Origin: Bacteroidales bacterium
GTDB lineage: Bacteria; Bacteroidota; Bacteroidia; Bacteroidales; VadinHA17
Length of the DNA stretch: 8,894 nt
Assembly: GCA_025455535.1 (NCBI GenBank)
Contig: JALOMM010000046.1
Location: 1-8,894, forward strand
Direction: 5' to 3'
A program made the translations under genes and the position numbers. The notes beneath the pieces are model-generated. The model was not told the DNA's origin. It did no database searches and saw only the letters and a list, made by a program, of their open reading frames with translations. Positions 1 through 6,769 of the stretch are shown here, one piece after another (position 1 is the first letter of the stretch; the number at the start of each line of letters is the position of its first letter).

Positions 1-22
1 AGACATGTCTGAGACCTGTCTG
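1..22. repeat. 11-bp tandem repeat at window edge (2 copies seen)
   Basis: Two head-to-tail copies of an 11-bp unit, AGACATGTCTG and AGACCTGTCTG, differ at one base. The first contains a perfect 10-bp palindrome (positions 1-10). Read on the minus strand, downstream of the aldehyde dehydrogenase stop codon, the stretch can fold as a hairpin with an AGACA/TGTCT outer stem. It could therefore be part of a terminator for that gene, but any U-tract lies outside the window. The array may continue to the left. Confidence 0.5.
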
Positions 23-27
23 AACGG

Positions 28-1392
28 TTAAAATATATTTATCGTTTTAATATTCATGAATTCACGCAGCCCCTCCACAGCCAGCTCACGGCCATAGCCT
101 GATTCCTTTACCCCTCCGAATGGGAGTCCGGGTTCTGATTTGACAAACCCGTTTATGGCAACCGTTCCCGTATCTATCTGTCTGGCAACATCAAGAGCAA
201 GCGACTCGTCAGAGGTCCAGACAGCTGCACCGAGTCCGAACGGCGTGTCATTTGCCATTTTAACAGCTTCTGCGACACTTTCGAAGGTGAACAGGGGTAC
301 AACGGGGCCGAACACCTCTTCGCATGCCAGAGGAGCCGTAACAGGCACCTGGTCAACGACAGAGGGAAGAAACACTGCAGGTCCGGCATCGGGATCCCTC
401 CCGCCGCAAAGAAGCTTCGCTCCGGCTCTCAGTGTCAGATCAAGCTGTCTCTCAAGCTCATCAGCCGCAGCGCCGTTAACCATTGGCCCGACATCGGTAG
501 AATTGTCAAGCGGGTCGCCCGTCTTCAGGGATAAGACCCTGTCTATCAGTCTCTCTCTGAAAACTTCATAGATGTCAGCATGGATGATCAGTCTCTTGGC
601 TGCGATGCAGCTCTGGCCGCAGTTCTGGAACCGTGAGAAGACCGCGGCCTCCACTGCCTGCTCCGGCGAGGCATCCGGAAACACGATGAAGGGATCGCTG
701 CCACCCAGCTCCATCACAACCTTCTTCAGGTTTTTTCCGGCGATGGCTGCAACGGTAGAACCGGCATTGTTGCTCCCTGTGAGAGAGACACCCCTTACAA
801 GCGGTGACGATATGAGAGCCGAGACCTGGTCATGTGTCGGGAAGAGCGTTCGGAAGAGTCCGTCGGGATAGCCTGAGGCCTTTACAATCTCTTCAATGGC
901 CAGGGCGCACCGAGGCACGTTGGAGGCATGCTTGAGCAGCGCCCCGTTACCTCCCGTTAGTGCCGGCACAATGAACCTGAAGACCTGCCAGAAGGGGAAG
1001 TTCCAGGGCATAATTCCGAGTATAATTCCCTGGGGTTCATAAGAAACATAGCTCTCTCGGGCAGACGACTCTCTCCTTTCGGGCTTCAGCATCGCGGCGG
1101 CATGGTCGGCGTACCAGCTGCACAGCAGTGCACACTTGTCCGCCTCAGCCATACCCTGTGACACAGGCTTGCCCATCTCTGTGGCCATGATTTCAGCCAC
1201 CTCCCTCCTCCTGCTCTTCAACTGGTCCGCCATTGACCTTAAGAGACCACATCTCCGGGCGGCAGGAACATGACGCCATTTCCGGAAAGCCTCACCGGCA
1301 GCACTAACTATATCCCCAATCTCCCTGTCCGCCATTTCAGGAAATGTTGCCATAGTTCTGCCCGTCCACGGATTATAACTTATATATGCCAT
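28..1392 (-). CDS. NAD(P)-dependent aldehyde dehydrogenase, succinate-semialdehyde dehydrogenase (Sad/YneI) type
   Basis: This 454-aa protein is a full-length member of the aldehyde dehydrogenase superfamily. It resembles E. coli Sad (YneI, 462 aa) throughout, for example at IMPWNFPFWQV (residues 127-137), LLKHA (152-156), ELGGSDPF (228-235) and EEVFGP (358-363). The catalytic set is present: Asn131 (oxyanion hole), Glu228 (general base) and Cys262 (nucleophile, in QNCGQSCIAAKR). Lys154 and Glu359 fit the cofactor-contact positions. The family oxidises an aldehyde to the acid in the cytoplasm with NAD+ or NADP+; for Sad the substrate is succinate semialdehyde. The substrate here is inferred from similarity, and no GABA or 4-hydroxybutyrate gene lies nearby to confirm it. 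The start is an ATG with no clear Shine-Dalgarno. The Smr-domain gene ends 42 bp upstream on the same strand, so co-transcription is plausible. No missing catalytic residue or frameshift was seen. Confidence 0.93.
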   Translation of the reverse strand: MAYISYNPWTGRTMATFPEMADREIGDIVSAAGEAFRKWRHVPAARRCGLLRSMADQLKSRRREVAEIMATEMGKPVSQGMAEADKCALLCSWYADHAAAMLKPERRESSARESYVSYEPQGIILGIMPWNFPFWQVFRFIVPALTGGNGALLKHASNVPRCALAIEEIVKASGYPDGLFRTLFPTHDQVSALISSPLVRGVSLTGSNNAGSTVAAIAGKNLKKVVMELGGSDPFIVFPDASPEQAVEAAVFSRFQNCGQSCIAAKRLIIHADIYEVFRERLIDRVLSLKTGDPLDNSTDVGPMVNGAAADELERQLDLTLRAGAKLLCGGRDPDAGPAVFLPSVVDQVPVTAPLACEEVFGPVVPLFTFESVAEAVKMANDTPFGLGAAVWTSDESLALDVARQIDTGTVAINGFVKSEPGLPFGGVKESGYGRELAVEGLREFMNIKTINIF

Positions 1393-1420
1393 GCCACCAA
1401 TCTATTCTTGATTCCCATTC

Positions 1421-1448
1421 TTAAGTCTTAATTCTTAATTCTTAATTT
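1421..1448. repeat. Heptamer tandem repeat, four copies of TTAAKTC
   Basis: Four consecutive 7-bp units are TTAAGTC, TTAATTC, TTAATTC and TTAATTT; on the minus strand the unit reads GAATTAA. The array spans the end of the Smr-domain gene: the stop codon (1435-1437) and the last two sense codons lie inside it. Because 7 is not a multiple of 3 and each unit contains TAA, three units place a stop in every minus-strand frame. It occupies much of the gap upstream of the aldehyde dehydrogenase gene. Confidence 0.6.
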
Positions 1449-1746
1449 CAACAAGAGTTGCCGCCCCGTAACCATAAGCTGCAAATGATGCATCATGATA
1501 ACTGCATGACGGATAATGCTCTGTGATCATTCTTCTTAACTCTTCCTTCAGCTTGCCGCTACCAACGCCATGAATGAAAATTATCTCCCTGATCCCTGTC
1601 CTGAGAGCGTTGTCCATTTCACCCCTCACACGTGCAAGTTGTCTCATGACAGCATCATTGCCCCTATATCCGCTCATCAGGTGAAGATCGACCTCTCGTG
1701 ACAGTTGCCTTCTGTTGCCGGGGGGTTTATCAGGACCGGATTTCAT
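1435..1746 (-). CDS. Small Smr-domain protein (MutS2 C-terminal-like)
   Basis: A 103-aa protein that is nearly all Smr domain. It has the N-terminal EVDLHL motif (Asp20, His22) and the family's HGxGxGxL loop as HGVGSGKLK (residues 59-67), followed by HDASFAAYGYGA (84-95), where related domains carry a conserved A-G-rich end. Smr domains are found alone or at the C-terminus of MutS2 and act as nucleases or nucleic-acid binders. In Bacteroidota this version usually forms the C-terminal third of a longer protein with an N-terminal DUF2027 region. That region is absent: an in-frame TGA lies at 1819-1821. I chose ATG 1746. A GTG at 1803 would add 19 lysine-rich, poorly Smr-like residues and overlap queA. 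A near-consensus -7 box (TAATTTTA, 1771-1764) supports the shorter form. The actual target of this protein is unknown. Confidence 0.75.
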   Translation of the reverse strand: MKSGPDKPPGNRRQLSREVDLHLMSGYRGNDAVMRQLARVRGEMDNALRTGIREIIFIHGVGSGKLKEELRRMITEHYPSCSYHDASFAAYGYGAATLVEIKN

Positions 1747-1763
1747 CTCTGCAGATTTTTTCT

Positions 1764-1771
1764 TAAAATTA
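1764..1771 (-). promoter_or_regulatory. Possible -7 box for the Smr gene (near consensus)
   Basis: The minus strand reads TAATTTTA here, matching the Bacteroidota -7 box TAnnTTTG except at the last base. It ends 17 nt before the chosen ATG at 1746. No good -33 TTG is seen. It sits back to back with the queA -7 box, only two bases away. This is a weak prediction. Confidence 0.3.
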
Positions 1772-1773
1772 GT

Positions 1774-1781
1774 TATTTTTG
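1774..1781 (+). promoter_or_regulatory. Bacteroidota-type -7 promoter box for queA
   Basis: TATTTTTG is an exact match to the Bacteroidota sigma-ABfr -7 consensus TAnnTTTG. Transcription would start near 1786-1788, leaving a leader of about 10 nt before ATG 1797. This position argues against the alternative TTG start at 1779, which lies inside the box. No clear -33 TTG is visible at the expected spacing. Confidence 0.5.
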
Positions 1782-1796
1782 GCGCATCCTGAATGT

Positions 1797-3017
1797 ATGT
1801 CACCCGGTTACCATAATATCAGAATCGGAGATTATTTCTATGATCTGCCCGATGAGAAAATAGCGAAGTATCCTCTTCCCGAGAGGGATAGTTCGAAGCT
1901 GCTGCACTGGAACGGGGTTGAGATTAATGACAGGATCTTCAGGGATATGCCAGCGATACTGAGCCCAGGCAGCCTTATTGTCTTCAACAACACAAGGGTA
2001 ATAAGAGCGAGACTCATTTTCAGGAAGGAAAGCGGCGCAACCATAGAGATATTCTGCCTCGAACCGCTTGAACCGTATGATTTTGCAATGAATCTCTCAT
2101 GCACAACAGGGGTTGTATGGAAGTGTCTTATCGGAAATCTCAGGAGGTGGAAGAGCGGCAGGCTCACTGCTACATTCACGGCAGAGGGGGTCACATGCGT
2201 CCTGCACGCCGAAAAGATATCAGCCGAAGGGGGCACCTTCATGATAAGGTTTGAATGGGAAGGGGGGCAGATCTCATTCGGTGAGGTGCTGGAGGCAATT
2301 GGCCATATGCCGGTTCCCCCCTACCTCGGAAGAGAGGATGAGCAGAGTGATGTTTCGTCATACCAGACCGTCTATGCGCGTATTGAGGGATCAGTTGCCG
2401 CGCCGACCGCGGGACTGCATTTTACCCCTTCTCTGCTGAAGTCGCTCACAGACAGGGGATTTGATACAGCCGAACTAACATTGCATGTCAGCGCCGGGAC
2501 ATTCAGACCGGTAAAATCAGAGAAGATCATTGACCACCTTATGCACAGGGAACATTTTTATGTTCCTCAGCATATTCTGCGTAGTCTTAAAGGGAGAAAG
2601 GTGATTGCTGTGGGAACAACTACTGTAAGGACCCTGGAAAGCATCTACTGGCTTGGAGTCAAATGTGCGGAGGGGATCATGAAGGACGGAAACAGTGCTT
2701 CCGTATCGCAATGGGAACCTTATACACGGCGGAGTGACCTGGATATGGATAAGGCGGTGGAATCCCTCCTTGGGATGATGGAAAATGCAGGCATTGAGAC
2801 ACTTGAAGCTACAACTGATATAATGATTGTACCCGGATACAGGTTCAGGGCAGTCAATGGCATGATAACCAACTTCCATCAGCCGGGGAGCACCCTTCTC
2901 CTGCTCGTGGCTGCATTCACAGGGAGCAGATGGAGAGAAGTTTATGATCATGCCCTTACCTCCGGATACAGGTTCCTGAGCTATGGTGACAGCATGCTGC
3001 TGCAACCCGAAAAATAA
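1797..3017 (+). CDS. queA: S-adenosylmethionine:tRNA ribosyltransferase-isomerase (long Bacteroidota form)
   Basis: QueA transfers and isomerises the ribosyl group of S-adenosylmethionine onto 7-aminomethyl-7-deazaguanine at the wobble base of tRNAs for Tyr, His, Asn and Asp. The product is epoxyqueuosine, the penultimate step to queuosine, made in the cytoplasm. This 406-aa protein carries the family signatures in order: FNNTRVIRARL (residues 63-73), PPYL (174-177), SVAAPTAGLHFT (199-210), LHVSAGTFRPV (229-239), AVGTTTVRTLES (271-282), TNFHQPGSTLLLL (358-370) and YRFLSYGDSMLL (391-402). It is about 50 residues longer than E. coli QueA (356 aa), as I recall for the Bacteroidota long form, with much of the extra length in the 85-165 region. 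ATG 1797 is preferred over TTG 1779 because a -7 box covers the TTG. No Shine-Dalgarno is present, as is common in this phylum. It is transcribed away from the Smr gene and no clear terminator follows. Confidence 0.95.
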   Translation: MSPGYHNIRIGDYFYDLPDEKIAKYPLPERDSSKLLHWNGVEINDRIFRDMPAILSPGSLIVFNNTRVIRARLIFRKESGATIEIFCLEPLEPYDFAMNLSCTTGVVWKCLIGNLRRWKSGRLTATFTAEGVTCVLHAEKISAEGGTFMIRFEWEGGQISFGEVLEAIGHMPVPPYLGREDEQSDVSSYQTVYARIEGSVAAPTAGLHFTPSLLKSLTDRGFDTAELTLHVSAGTFRPVKSEKIIDHLMHREHFYVPQHILRSLKGRKVIAVGTTTVRTLESIYWLGVKCAEGIMKDGNSASVSQWEPYTRRSDLDMDKAVESLLGMMENAGIETLEATTDIMIVPGYRFRAVNGMITNFHQPGSTLLLLVAAFTGSRWREVYDHALTSGYRFLSYGDSMLLQPEK

Positions 3018-3052
3018 CCGGGGATCTTATTGTTCAGTATTTCACAGATAAG

Positions 3053-3064
3053 TGATAATTATCA
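3053..3064. promoter_or_regulatory. FNR/CRP-like palindrome upstream of the nuo promoter
   Basis: TGATAATTATCA is a perfect 12-bp palindrome of the form TGAT-N4-ATCA, the core of FNR/CRP-family operators. With flanks (GTGATAATTATCAT) it matches 8 of 10 fixed positions of the E. coli FNR consensus TTGATN4ATCAA. Its centre lies about 48 bp upstream of the predicted nuo transcription start, which would suit an activator. Which regulator binds is unknown. Confidence 0.4.
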
Positions 3065-3093
3065 TATCTTAGCCAGCAAAAATCAGGCGCTGA

Positions 3094-3101
3094 TATCTTT
3101 G
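3094..3101 (+). promoter_or_regulatory. Bacteroidota-type -7 promoter box for the nuo operon
   Basis: TATCTTTG matches the consensus TAnnTTTG exactly and lies in the 122-bp gap before nuoA. The predicted start of transcription is near 3106-3108, giving a leader of about 32 nt. The best -33 candidate is CTTAG around 3068-3072, a poor match to TTG at about the right distance. The leader is A-rich just before the ATG, which is usual for well-translated Bacteroidota genes lacking a Shine-Dalgarno. Confidence 0.5.
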
Positions 3102-3120
3102 CGTCGGAATTAATAAAATC

Positions 3121-3132
3121 TGATTAAAATCA
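3121..3132. promoter_or_regulatory. Second FNR/CRP-like inverted repeat, in the nuo leader
   Basis: TGATTAAAATCA is again TGAT-N4-ATCA, with perfect 5-bp arms (TGATT/AATCA). With flanks (CTGATTAAAATCAA) it matches 9 of 10 fixed FNR consensus positions. It lies about 20 bp downstream of the predicted transcription start and 68 bp centre to centre from the upstream palindrome. A regulator bound here would be expected to repress, or could cooperate with the upstream site by looping. AT-rich sequence makes chance matches possible. Confidence 0.4.
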
Positions 3133-3139
3133 AACAAAT

Positions 3140-3490
3140 ATGACTAATCAAGCCCTTATTCTTTTCTTTCTTGTGGGGCTTATTTTTGTGGGAGTGGTGA
3201 TTCTCTTCTCCGGACTGGTAGCACCGAGATCGACATCCCCTCAGAAATTCGACCCGTATGAATGCGGAATACCTACCAAGGGTACCACCTGGCTACAGTT
3301 CAATGTCGGGTATTACCTCTTTGCGATCCTCTTCCTGATATTTGATGCGGAGATTGTCTTTCTCTTTCCGTGGGCGGTGGTCATGCGGGAGGTAGGCATG
3401 GTAGCCTTCATCGAAATCTCAGTCTTTATACTCATTCTGGGTCTGGGACTAGCCTATGCCTGGAAAAAACATGCTCTGACATGGGAATAA
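3140..3490 (+). CDS. nuoA: NADH-quinone oxidoreductase subunit A
   Basis: NuoA (ND3 homologue) is a small membrane subunit of respiratory complex I at the junction between the quinone-reducing arm and the proton-pumping arm. The 116-aa protein shows three membrane helices at about residues 5-27, 57-80 and 86-107. Between the first two is the conserved cytoplasmic loop with YECG (Cys42, the equivalent of the ND3 loop cysteine). Helix 2 carries FDAE (Asp69, Glu71), conserved acidic residues linked to the proton pathway, followed by the family motif FLFPWAV. Its length is normal. It is the first gene of the operon, preceded by the predicted promoter and an A-rich leader. Its stop codon lies 5 nt before the chosen nuoB start. 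Confidence 0.96.
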   Translation: MTNQALILFFLVGLIFVGVVILFSGLVAPRSTSPQKFDPYECGIPTKGTTWLQFNVGYYLFAILFLIFDAEIVFLFPWAVVMREVGMVAFIEISVFILILGLGLAYAWKKHALTWE

Positions 3491-3495
3491 AAGGG

Positions 3496-4041
3496 ATGAA
3501 AAAGGAGGAGTTCAGGGACAACGAGACCCTTGAACAGCTGCAGGAAAGCGGAGCAAATGTCTTTGTAACAACCATAGACAGCGTAATTAACTGGGGCAGG
3601 AAGAACTCGCTGTGGCCTCTCACCTTCGCGACAAGCTGTTGCGGTATTGAGATGATGGCGACCGGGGCCCCCAGGCATGACTTCGCCCGTTTCGGGATGG
3701 AGGTCTACCGCGCCAGTCCGCGCCAGGCGGACGTCATTGTGGTAGCCGGCACCATCACCAACAAGATGGCCCCTGTTCTCCAGAGGCTGTACGAACAGAT
3801 GTCAGAACCCAAGTACGTGGTGGCCATGGGTGCATGTGCCATCTCCGGAGGCCCGTTCTACCTCAACTCGTACAATGTGGTCAAGGGTGTGGAACATGTC
3901 ATCCCCGTAGATGTCTTTGTCCCTGGATGCCCTCCGCGCCCTGAATCGCTCCTGTATGCCATGCTTCAGCTGCAGCGCAAGATAGAGACAGAGTCAATGA
4001 AGTCAAGAAAGAAGCGCAGCGAATCACATAACAGTATCTGA
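3496..4041 (+). CDS. nuoB: NADH-quinone oxidoreductase subunit B
   Basis: NuoB carries the terminal Fe-S cluster N2, which passes electrons to quinone at the NuoB/NuoD interface. The 181-aa product has the four expected ligands: the tandem Cys48-Cys49 (TSCCGIEMM), Cys114 ([11 protein letters not shown]) and Cys145 (VPGCPPRPE). The RASPRQADV stretch (73-80) is also conserved. The C-terminal tail is short and rich in Lys, Arg and Ser, past the conserved fold. I chose ATG 3496, which opens the A-rich MKKEEF start. ATG 3481, five codons earlier, would overlap the nuoA end by 10 nt and cannot be excluded. The open frame extends further upstream, but those codons lie inside nuoA and are not NuoB-like. 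Confidence 0.95.
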   Translation: MKKEEFRDNETLEQLQESGANVFVTTIDSVINWGRKNSLWPLTFATSCCGIEMMATGAPRHDFARFGMEVYRASPRQADVIVVAGTITNKMAPVLQRLYEQMSEPKYVVAMGACAISGGPFYLNSYNVVKGVEHVIPVDVFVPGCPPRPESLLYAMLQLQRKIETESMKSRKKRSESHNSI

Positions 4042-4047
4042 TAAGAG

Positions 4048-4503
4048 ATGGAAAAGAGTCAACTCTATGCAGCAATAGCCGCCGCTGTGCCAGAAGCTGC
4101 GACAGCCGAAGGAAAACAGTTTGTGGAACTGACAGTAGCCCCGGAAAAACTTAAGTCTGTCATGGGCAGGCTCAGGGATGAGAGCAACCTCTCTTTTGAC
4201 ATTCTTGTGTGCCTTACCGGAATGGATTACGGCACCGACCTGGGAGTGGTTTATCATCTCAGGTCATATGCCTTCAATCATATGGCAGTTGTTAAAACGA
4301 GGATATCTGACAGGGAAAACCCTGCCGTTGACTCGGTATGCTCCATCTGGCCAGGTGCCGAATATCACGAACGTGAAGTCTACGATCTTCTCGGAATCAG
4401 GTTCAATGATCATCCTGACCTGAGAAGGATATTCCTCGACAGCACATGGGGATACCCCCTCAGGAAGGATTACAAAGACGATGTAAACATTGTTTCAAAA
4501 TAA
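4048..4503 (+). CDS. nuoC: NADH-quinone oxidoreductase subunit C
   Basis: NuoC (30-kDa subunit) is a soluble scaffold of the peripheral arm of complex I that packs against NuoD. The 151-aa protein carries the family signature late in the sequence: the block around WPGAEYHEREVYDLLGI (residues 101-117), then FNDHPDLRRIFL (119-130) and a GYPLRKDY end (135-142). It has no cofactor of its own. In several Bacteroidota, as in E. coli, nuoC is fused to nuoD; here they are separate, with a TAA stop and 3 nt between them. The start ATG follows AAGAG directly and lies 6 nt after the nuoB stop, so translation is likely coupled. Confidence 0.95.
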   Translation: MEKSQLYAAIAAAVPEAATAEGKQFVELTVAPEKLKSVMGRLRDESNLSFDILVCLTGMDYGTDLGVVYHLRSYAFNHMAVVKTRISDRENPAVDSVCSIWPGAEYHEREVYDLLGIRFNDHPDLRRIFLDSTWGYPLRKDYKDDVNIVSK

Positions 4504-4506
4504 GTT

Positions 4507-5628
4507 ATGGAAGTGAAGGAAAAAATGGGCAGGCTCGAGAATGAGGAGTACATAATTAACATGGGCCCTCAGCACCCGTCCACCCACGGGGTGCTCCGCC
4601 TGGTCGTCGCACTCAAGGGTGAGATCGTTCAGAGGGTCGAGCCTCACATCGGTTACATACACCGCGGCATCGAGAAGATGTGCGAGAACCTGACTTATCA
4701 GCAGATAATACACCTCACTGACAGGATGGATTACCTGTCGGCACATATCAATAACGAGGCTGTCTGCCTGACGGTGGAGAAAGCCCTCGAGATAGAGGTT
4801 CCGGAAAGGGTTAAGTACATCCGCACAATCATGAGCGAGCTGACAAGGATACAGTCGCATCAGCTCTTCTGGGCCACCTTCGGGATGGATCTTGGCGGAC
4901 TGACATGCTTCTTCTACGGTCTGCGGGACCGCGAAAAGATTCTCGACATATTCGAGGAGAGCTGCGGCGGAAGGATGATCGTGAGCTACAACACACCCGG
5001 CGGCCTGATGAACGACATACATCCCAACTTCCAGAACAGGGTAAAGGAATTTCTCAAATACTTCCGCGGAGTGATACATGAGTATGATGATCTTCTCACC
5101 GGCAACGTGATCTTCCAGGAACGCTCGAAAGGAATGGGTGTAATGACGAAGGAGGAGGCAATAGCATGGGGACTGACAGGCCCCACCGGCCGTGCTTCAG
5201 GATTCTCATGCGATATCAGGAAGCATAATCCGTACAGTGCATATGATAAGGTGACATTCAGGGAGATACTCTACACCGAGGGAGATGTCTTCCACCGTTA
5301 CCTGGCCAGGATGGAAGAGATGAGAGAGTCAATGAACATCATCGACCAGCTTATTGACAACATCCCCGAAGGTCCTTTCACGGCAAAGATGAAGCCCGTG
5401 ATCAAATTACCGGAGGGTGAGTATTTTCAGAGTGTAGAGACCGCCCGCGGCGAGCTTGGCGTTTATATTGTCAGCGACGGCAACAAGAACCCTTACAGGG
5501 TTAAGTTCAGGTCTCCCAACTTCGTCAACCTTGCACCGCTGAACCTCATGGCCAGGGGATCAAAGATAGCCGACCTCGTTGCCATAGGCGGCTCGCTTGA
5601 CCTGATCATACCCGATATTGACAGATAG
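4507..5628 (+). CDS. nuoD: NADH-quinone oxidoreductase subunit D
   Basis: NuoD (49-kDa subunit) forms most of the quinone-binding pocket next to cluster N2. The 373-aa protein starts its conserved part at [15 protein letters not shown] (residues 18-32). His27 and Tyr76 (in DRMDYL) correspond in spacing to the quinone-contact His38 and Tyr87 of Thermus Nqo4. Other conserved blocks are [12 protein letters not shown] (47-58), [20 protein letters not shown] near the C-terminus, and the final [11 protein letters not shown], which matches the family's usual D-R ending. The protein is complete. ATG 4507 is the first start after the nuoC stop; ATG 4525 (residue 7) is an alternative and would still keep the whole domain. 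After nuoD the operon goes straight to nuoH, so nuoE, nuoF and nuoG are not in their usual place. Confidence 0.96.
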   Translation: MEVKEKMGRLENEEYIINMGPQHPSTHGVLRLVVALKGEIVQRVEPHIGYIHRGIEKMCENLTYQQIIHLTDRMDYLSAHINNEAVCLTVEKALEIEVPERVKYIRTIMSELTRIQSHQLFWATFGMDLGGLTCFFYGLRDREKILDIFEESCGGRMIVSYNTPGGLMNDIHPNFQNRVKEFLKYFRGVIHEYDDLLTGNVIFQERSKGMGVMTKEEAIAWGLTGPTGRASGFSCDIRKHNPYSAYDKVTFREILYTEGDVFHRYLARMEEMRESMNIIDQLIDNIPEGPFTAKMKPVIKLPEGEYFQSVETARGELGVYIVSDGNKNPYRVKFRSPNFVNLAPLNLMARGSKIADLVAIGGSLDLIIPDIDR

Positions 5629-5651
5629 AACCAACGAAACAGAATCCTGAT

Positions 5652-6740
5652 ATGGAGTTTAGCATATACGATTTCAGTTCATTTACTGCCTGGATTGATC
5701 AGAGCCTGAGGGCCGCAATGAGCCCGGGCATGGCAGTGGCCATAGAAATGTTGATCATCGGAGTGGCGATACTTATCTTCTATGCAATAGTGGGGTTGTT
5801 CCTCGTCTACGCAGAGAGGAAGGTTTGCGCGCTGATGCAGAACAGGATGGGGCCCAACAGGGTCGGACCAGGCGGCATCTTTCAGACCATCGCAGACCTT
5901 GTCAAGCTTCTCTTTGTTGAGCTTGTGCCTATAAAGAATGCAGACAAAATACTTTTCAGCCTTGCACCTTATATTGTAATAATAGCTTCATTCATGGCTA
6001 TGGGGGCGTTGCCCTTTGCCAAGGGGCTGCATGCCATAGACCTGAACATAGGTGTCTTTTACCTGATGGCCGTCTCATCGATGGGGGTCGTGGGTGTACT
6101 CCTGGCCGGGTGGGCAAGCAATAACAAATATTCACTCATCGGTGCAATGAGAATCGGGGCACAGATAGTGAGCTACGAAATCTCTGTCGGCATGTCGCTT
6201 GTGACCATCGTTGTCCTGGCCGGCACCATGCAGCTCTCTGAGATCGTACAGGCACAGCAGTACGGATGGTTCATCTTCAGGGGTCACATACCGGCCCTGA
6301 TAGCCTTCGTCATATTTATTGTCGCCAGCACGGCCGAGACCAACAGGGGACCGTTCGACCTTGCCGAGGCAGAATCGGAACTCACCGCAGGATTCCATAC
6401 CGAATACTCCGGAATAAGATTCGCTTTCTTCTTCCTGGCGGAATACATTAACATGTTCATCGTCGCAGCCATTGCCACCACAGTTTTCTTCGGCGGCTGG
6501 ATGCCGTTCAATGTTTACGGTTGGGAAGGATTCAACAAGGTGATGAACTTCATCCCTCCTTTCATCTGGTTCCTCGGCAAGACCGGAGCGCTTATCTTCC
6601 TGATAATGTGGTTTAAGTGGACATTCCCCAGGCTCAGGATTGACCAGCTGCTTACCCTTGAATGGAAGTATTTCCTGCCGATAAATATCATTAACGTACT
6701 TATTATGGCCTTGATCGTCCTTCTGGGATGGCACTGGTAG
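5652..6740 (+). CDS. nuoH: NADH-quinone oxidoreductase subunit H
   Basis: NuoH (ND1 homologue) is the membrane subunit that holds the quinone entry tunnel and links quinone reduction to the pumps. The 362-aa protein has about eight membrane helices, approximately at 29-53, 77-97, 103-122, 134-156, 168-192, 212-228, 257-281 and 302-322, with another C-terminal one at 341-360. Conserved blocks are [19 protein letters not shown] (residues 55-73) and the matrix-side loop [16 protein letters not shown] (229-244) followed by AGFHTEYSG (246-254). In the latter the usual PFDLPEAE reads PFDLAEAE (Ala238). The length is slightly above E. coli NuoH (325 aa) because of extended termini. The start is ATG with no Shine-Dalgarno, 23 nt after nuoD. 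Confidence 0.96.
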   Translation: MEFSIYDFSSFTAWIDQSLRAAMSPGMAVAIEMLIIGVAILIFYAIVGLFLVYAERKVCALMQNRMGPNRVGPGGIFQTIADLVKLLFVELVPIKNADKILFSLAPYIVIIASFMAMGALPFAKGLHAIDLNIGVFYLMAVSSMGVVGVLLAGWASNNKYSLIGAMRIGAQIVSYEISVGMSLVTIVVLAGTMQLSEIVQAQQYGWFIFRGHIPALIAFVIFIVASTAETNRGPFDLAEAESELTAGFHTEYSGIRFAFFFLAEYINMFIVAAIATTVFFGGWMPFNVYGWEGFNKVMNFIPPFIWFLGKTGALIFLIMWFKWTFPRLRIDQLLTLEWKYFLPINIINVLIMALIVLLGWHW

Positions 6741-6769
6741 AAAAAGAATAACTGAGTTCAAGGAAAGAG

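Noticed and set aside
140..871. Plus-strand open frames of 143 and 99 codons
   Set aside because: They lie antisense to the aldehyde dehydrogenase, whose full-length conserved protein explains this stretch; their products are low-complexity Ser/Thr/Pro-rich.
1421..1448. Heptamer array as a CRISPR remnant
   Set aside because: The units are only 7 bp with no spacers, and no cas gene is nearby.
1485..1496. Perfect 12-bp palindrome ATGATGCATCAT
   Set aside because: It lies in conserved coding sequence of the Smr domain (HDAS region), away from any promoter; most likely a coincidence of codons.
1779..1796. TTG start for queA
   Set aside because: The TTG lies inside the predicted -7 box, and the six extra residues have no counterpart in QueA proteins as I recall them.
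3370..3495. Upstream extension of the nuoB frame inside nuoA
   Set aside because: These codons overlap nuoA in another frame and do not resemble NuoB; ATG 3496 (or 3481) gives a normal-length protein.
4495..5079. 194-codon minus-strand open frame
   Set aside because: Antisense to nuoD, which is conserved along its whole length; the product has no recognisable domain.
6132..6761. 209-codon minus-strand open frame
   Set aside because: Antisense to nuoH; its highly charged product is what results from reading hydrophobic membrane codons backwards.
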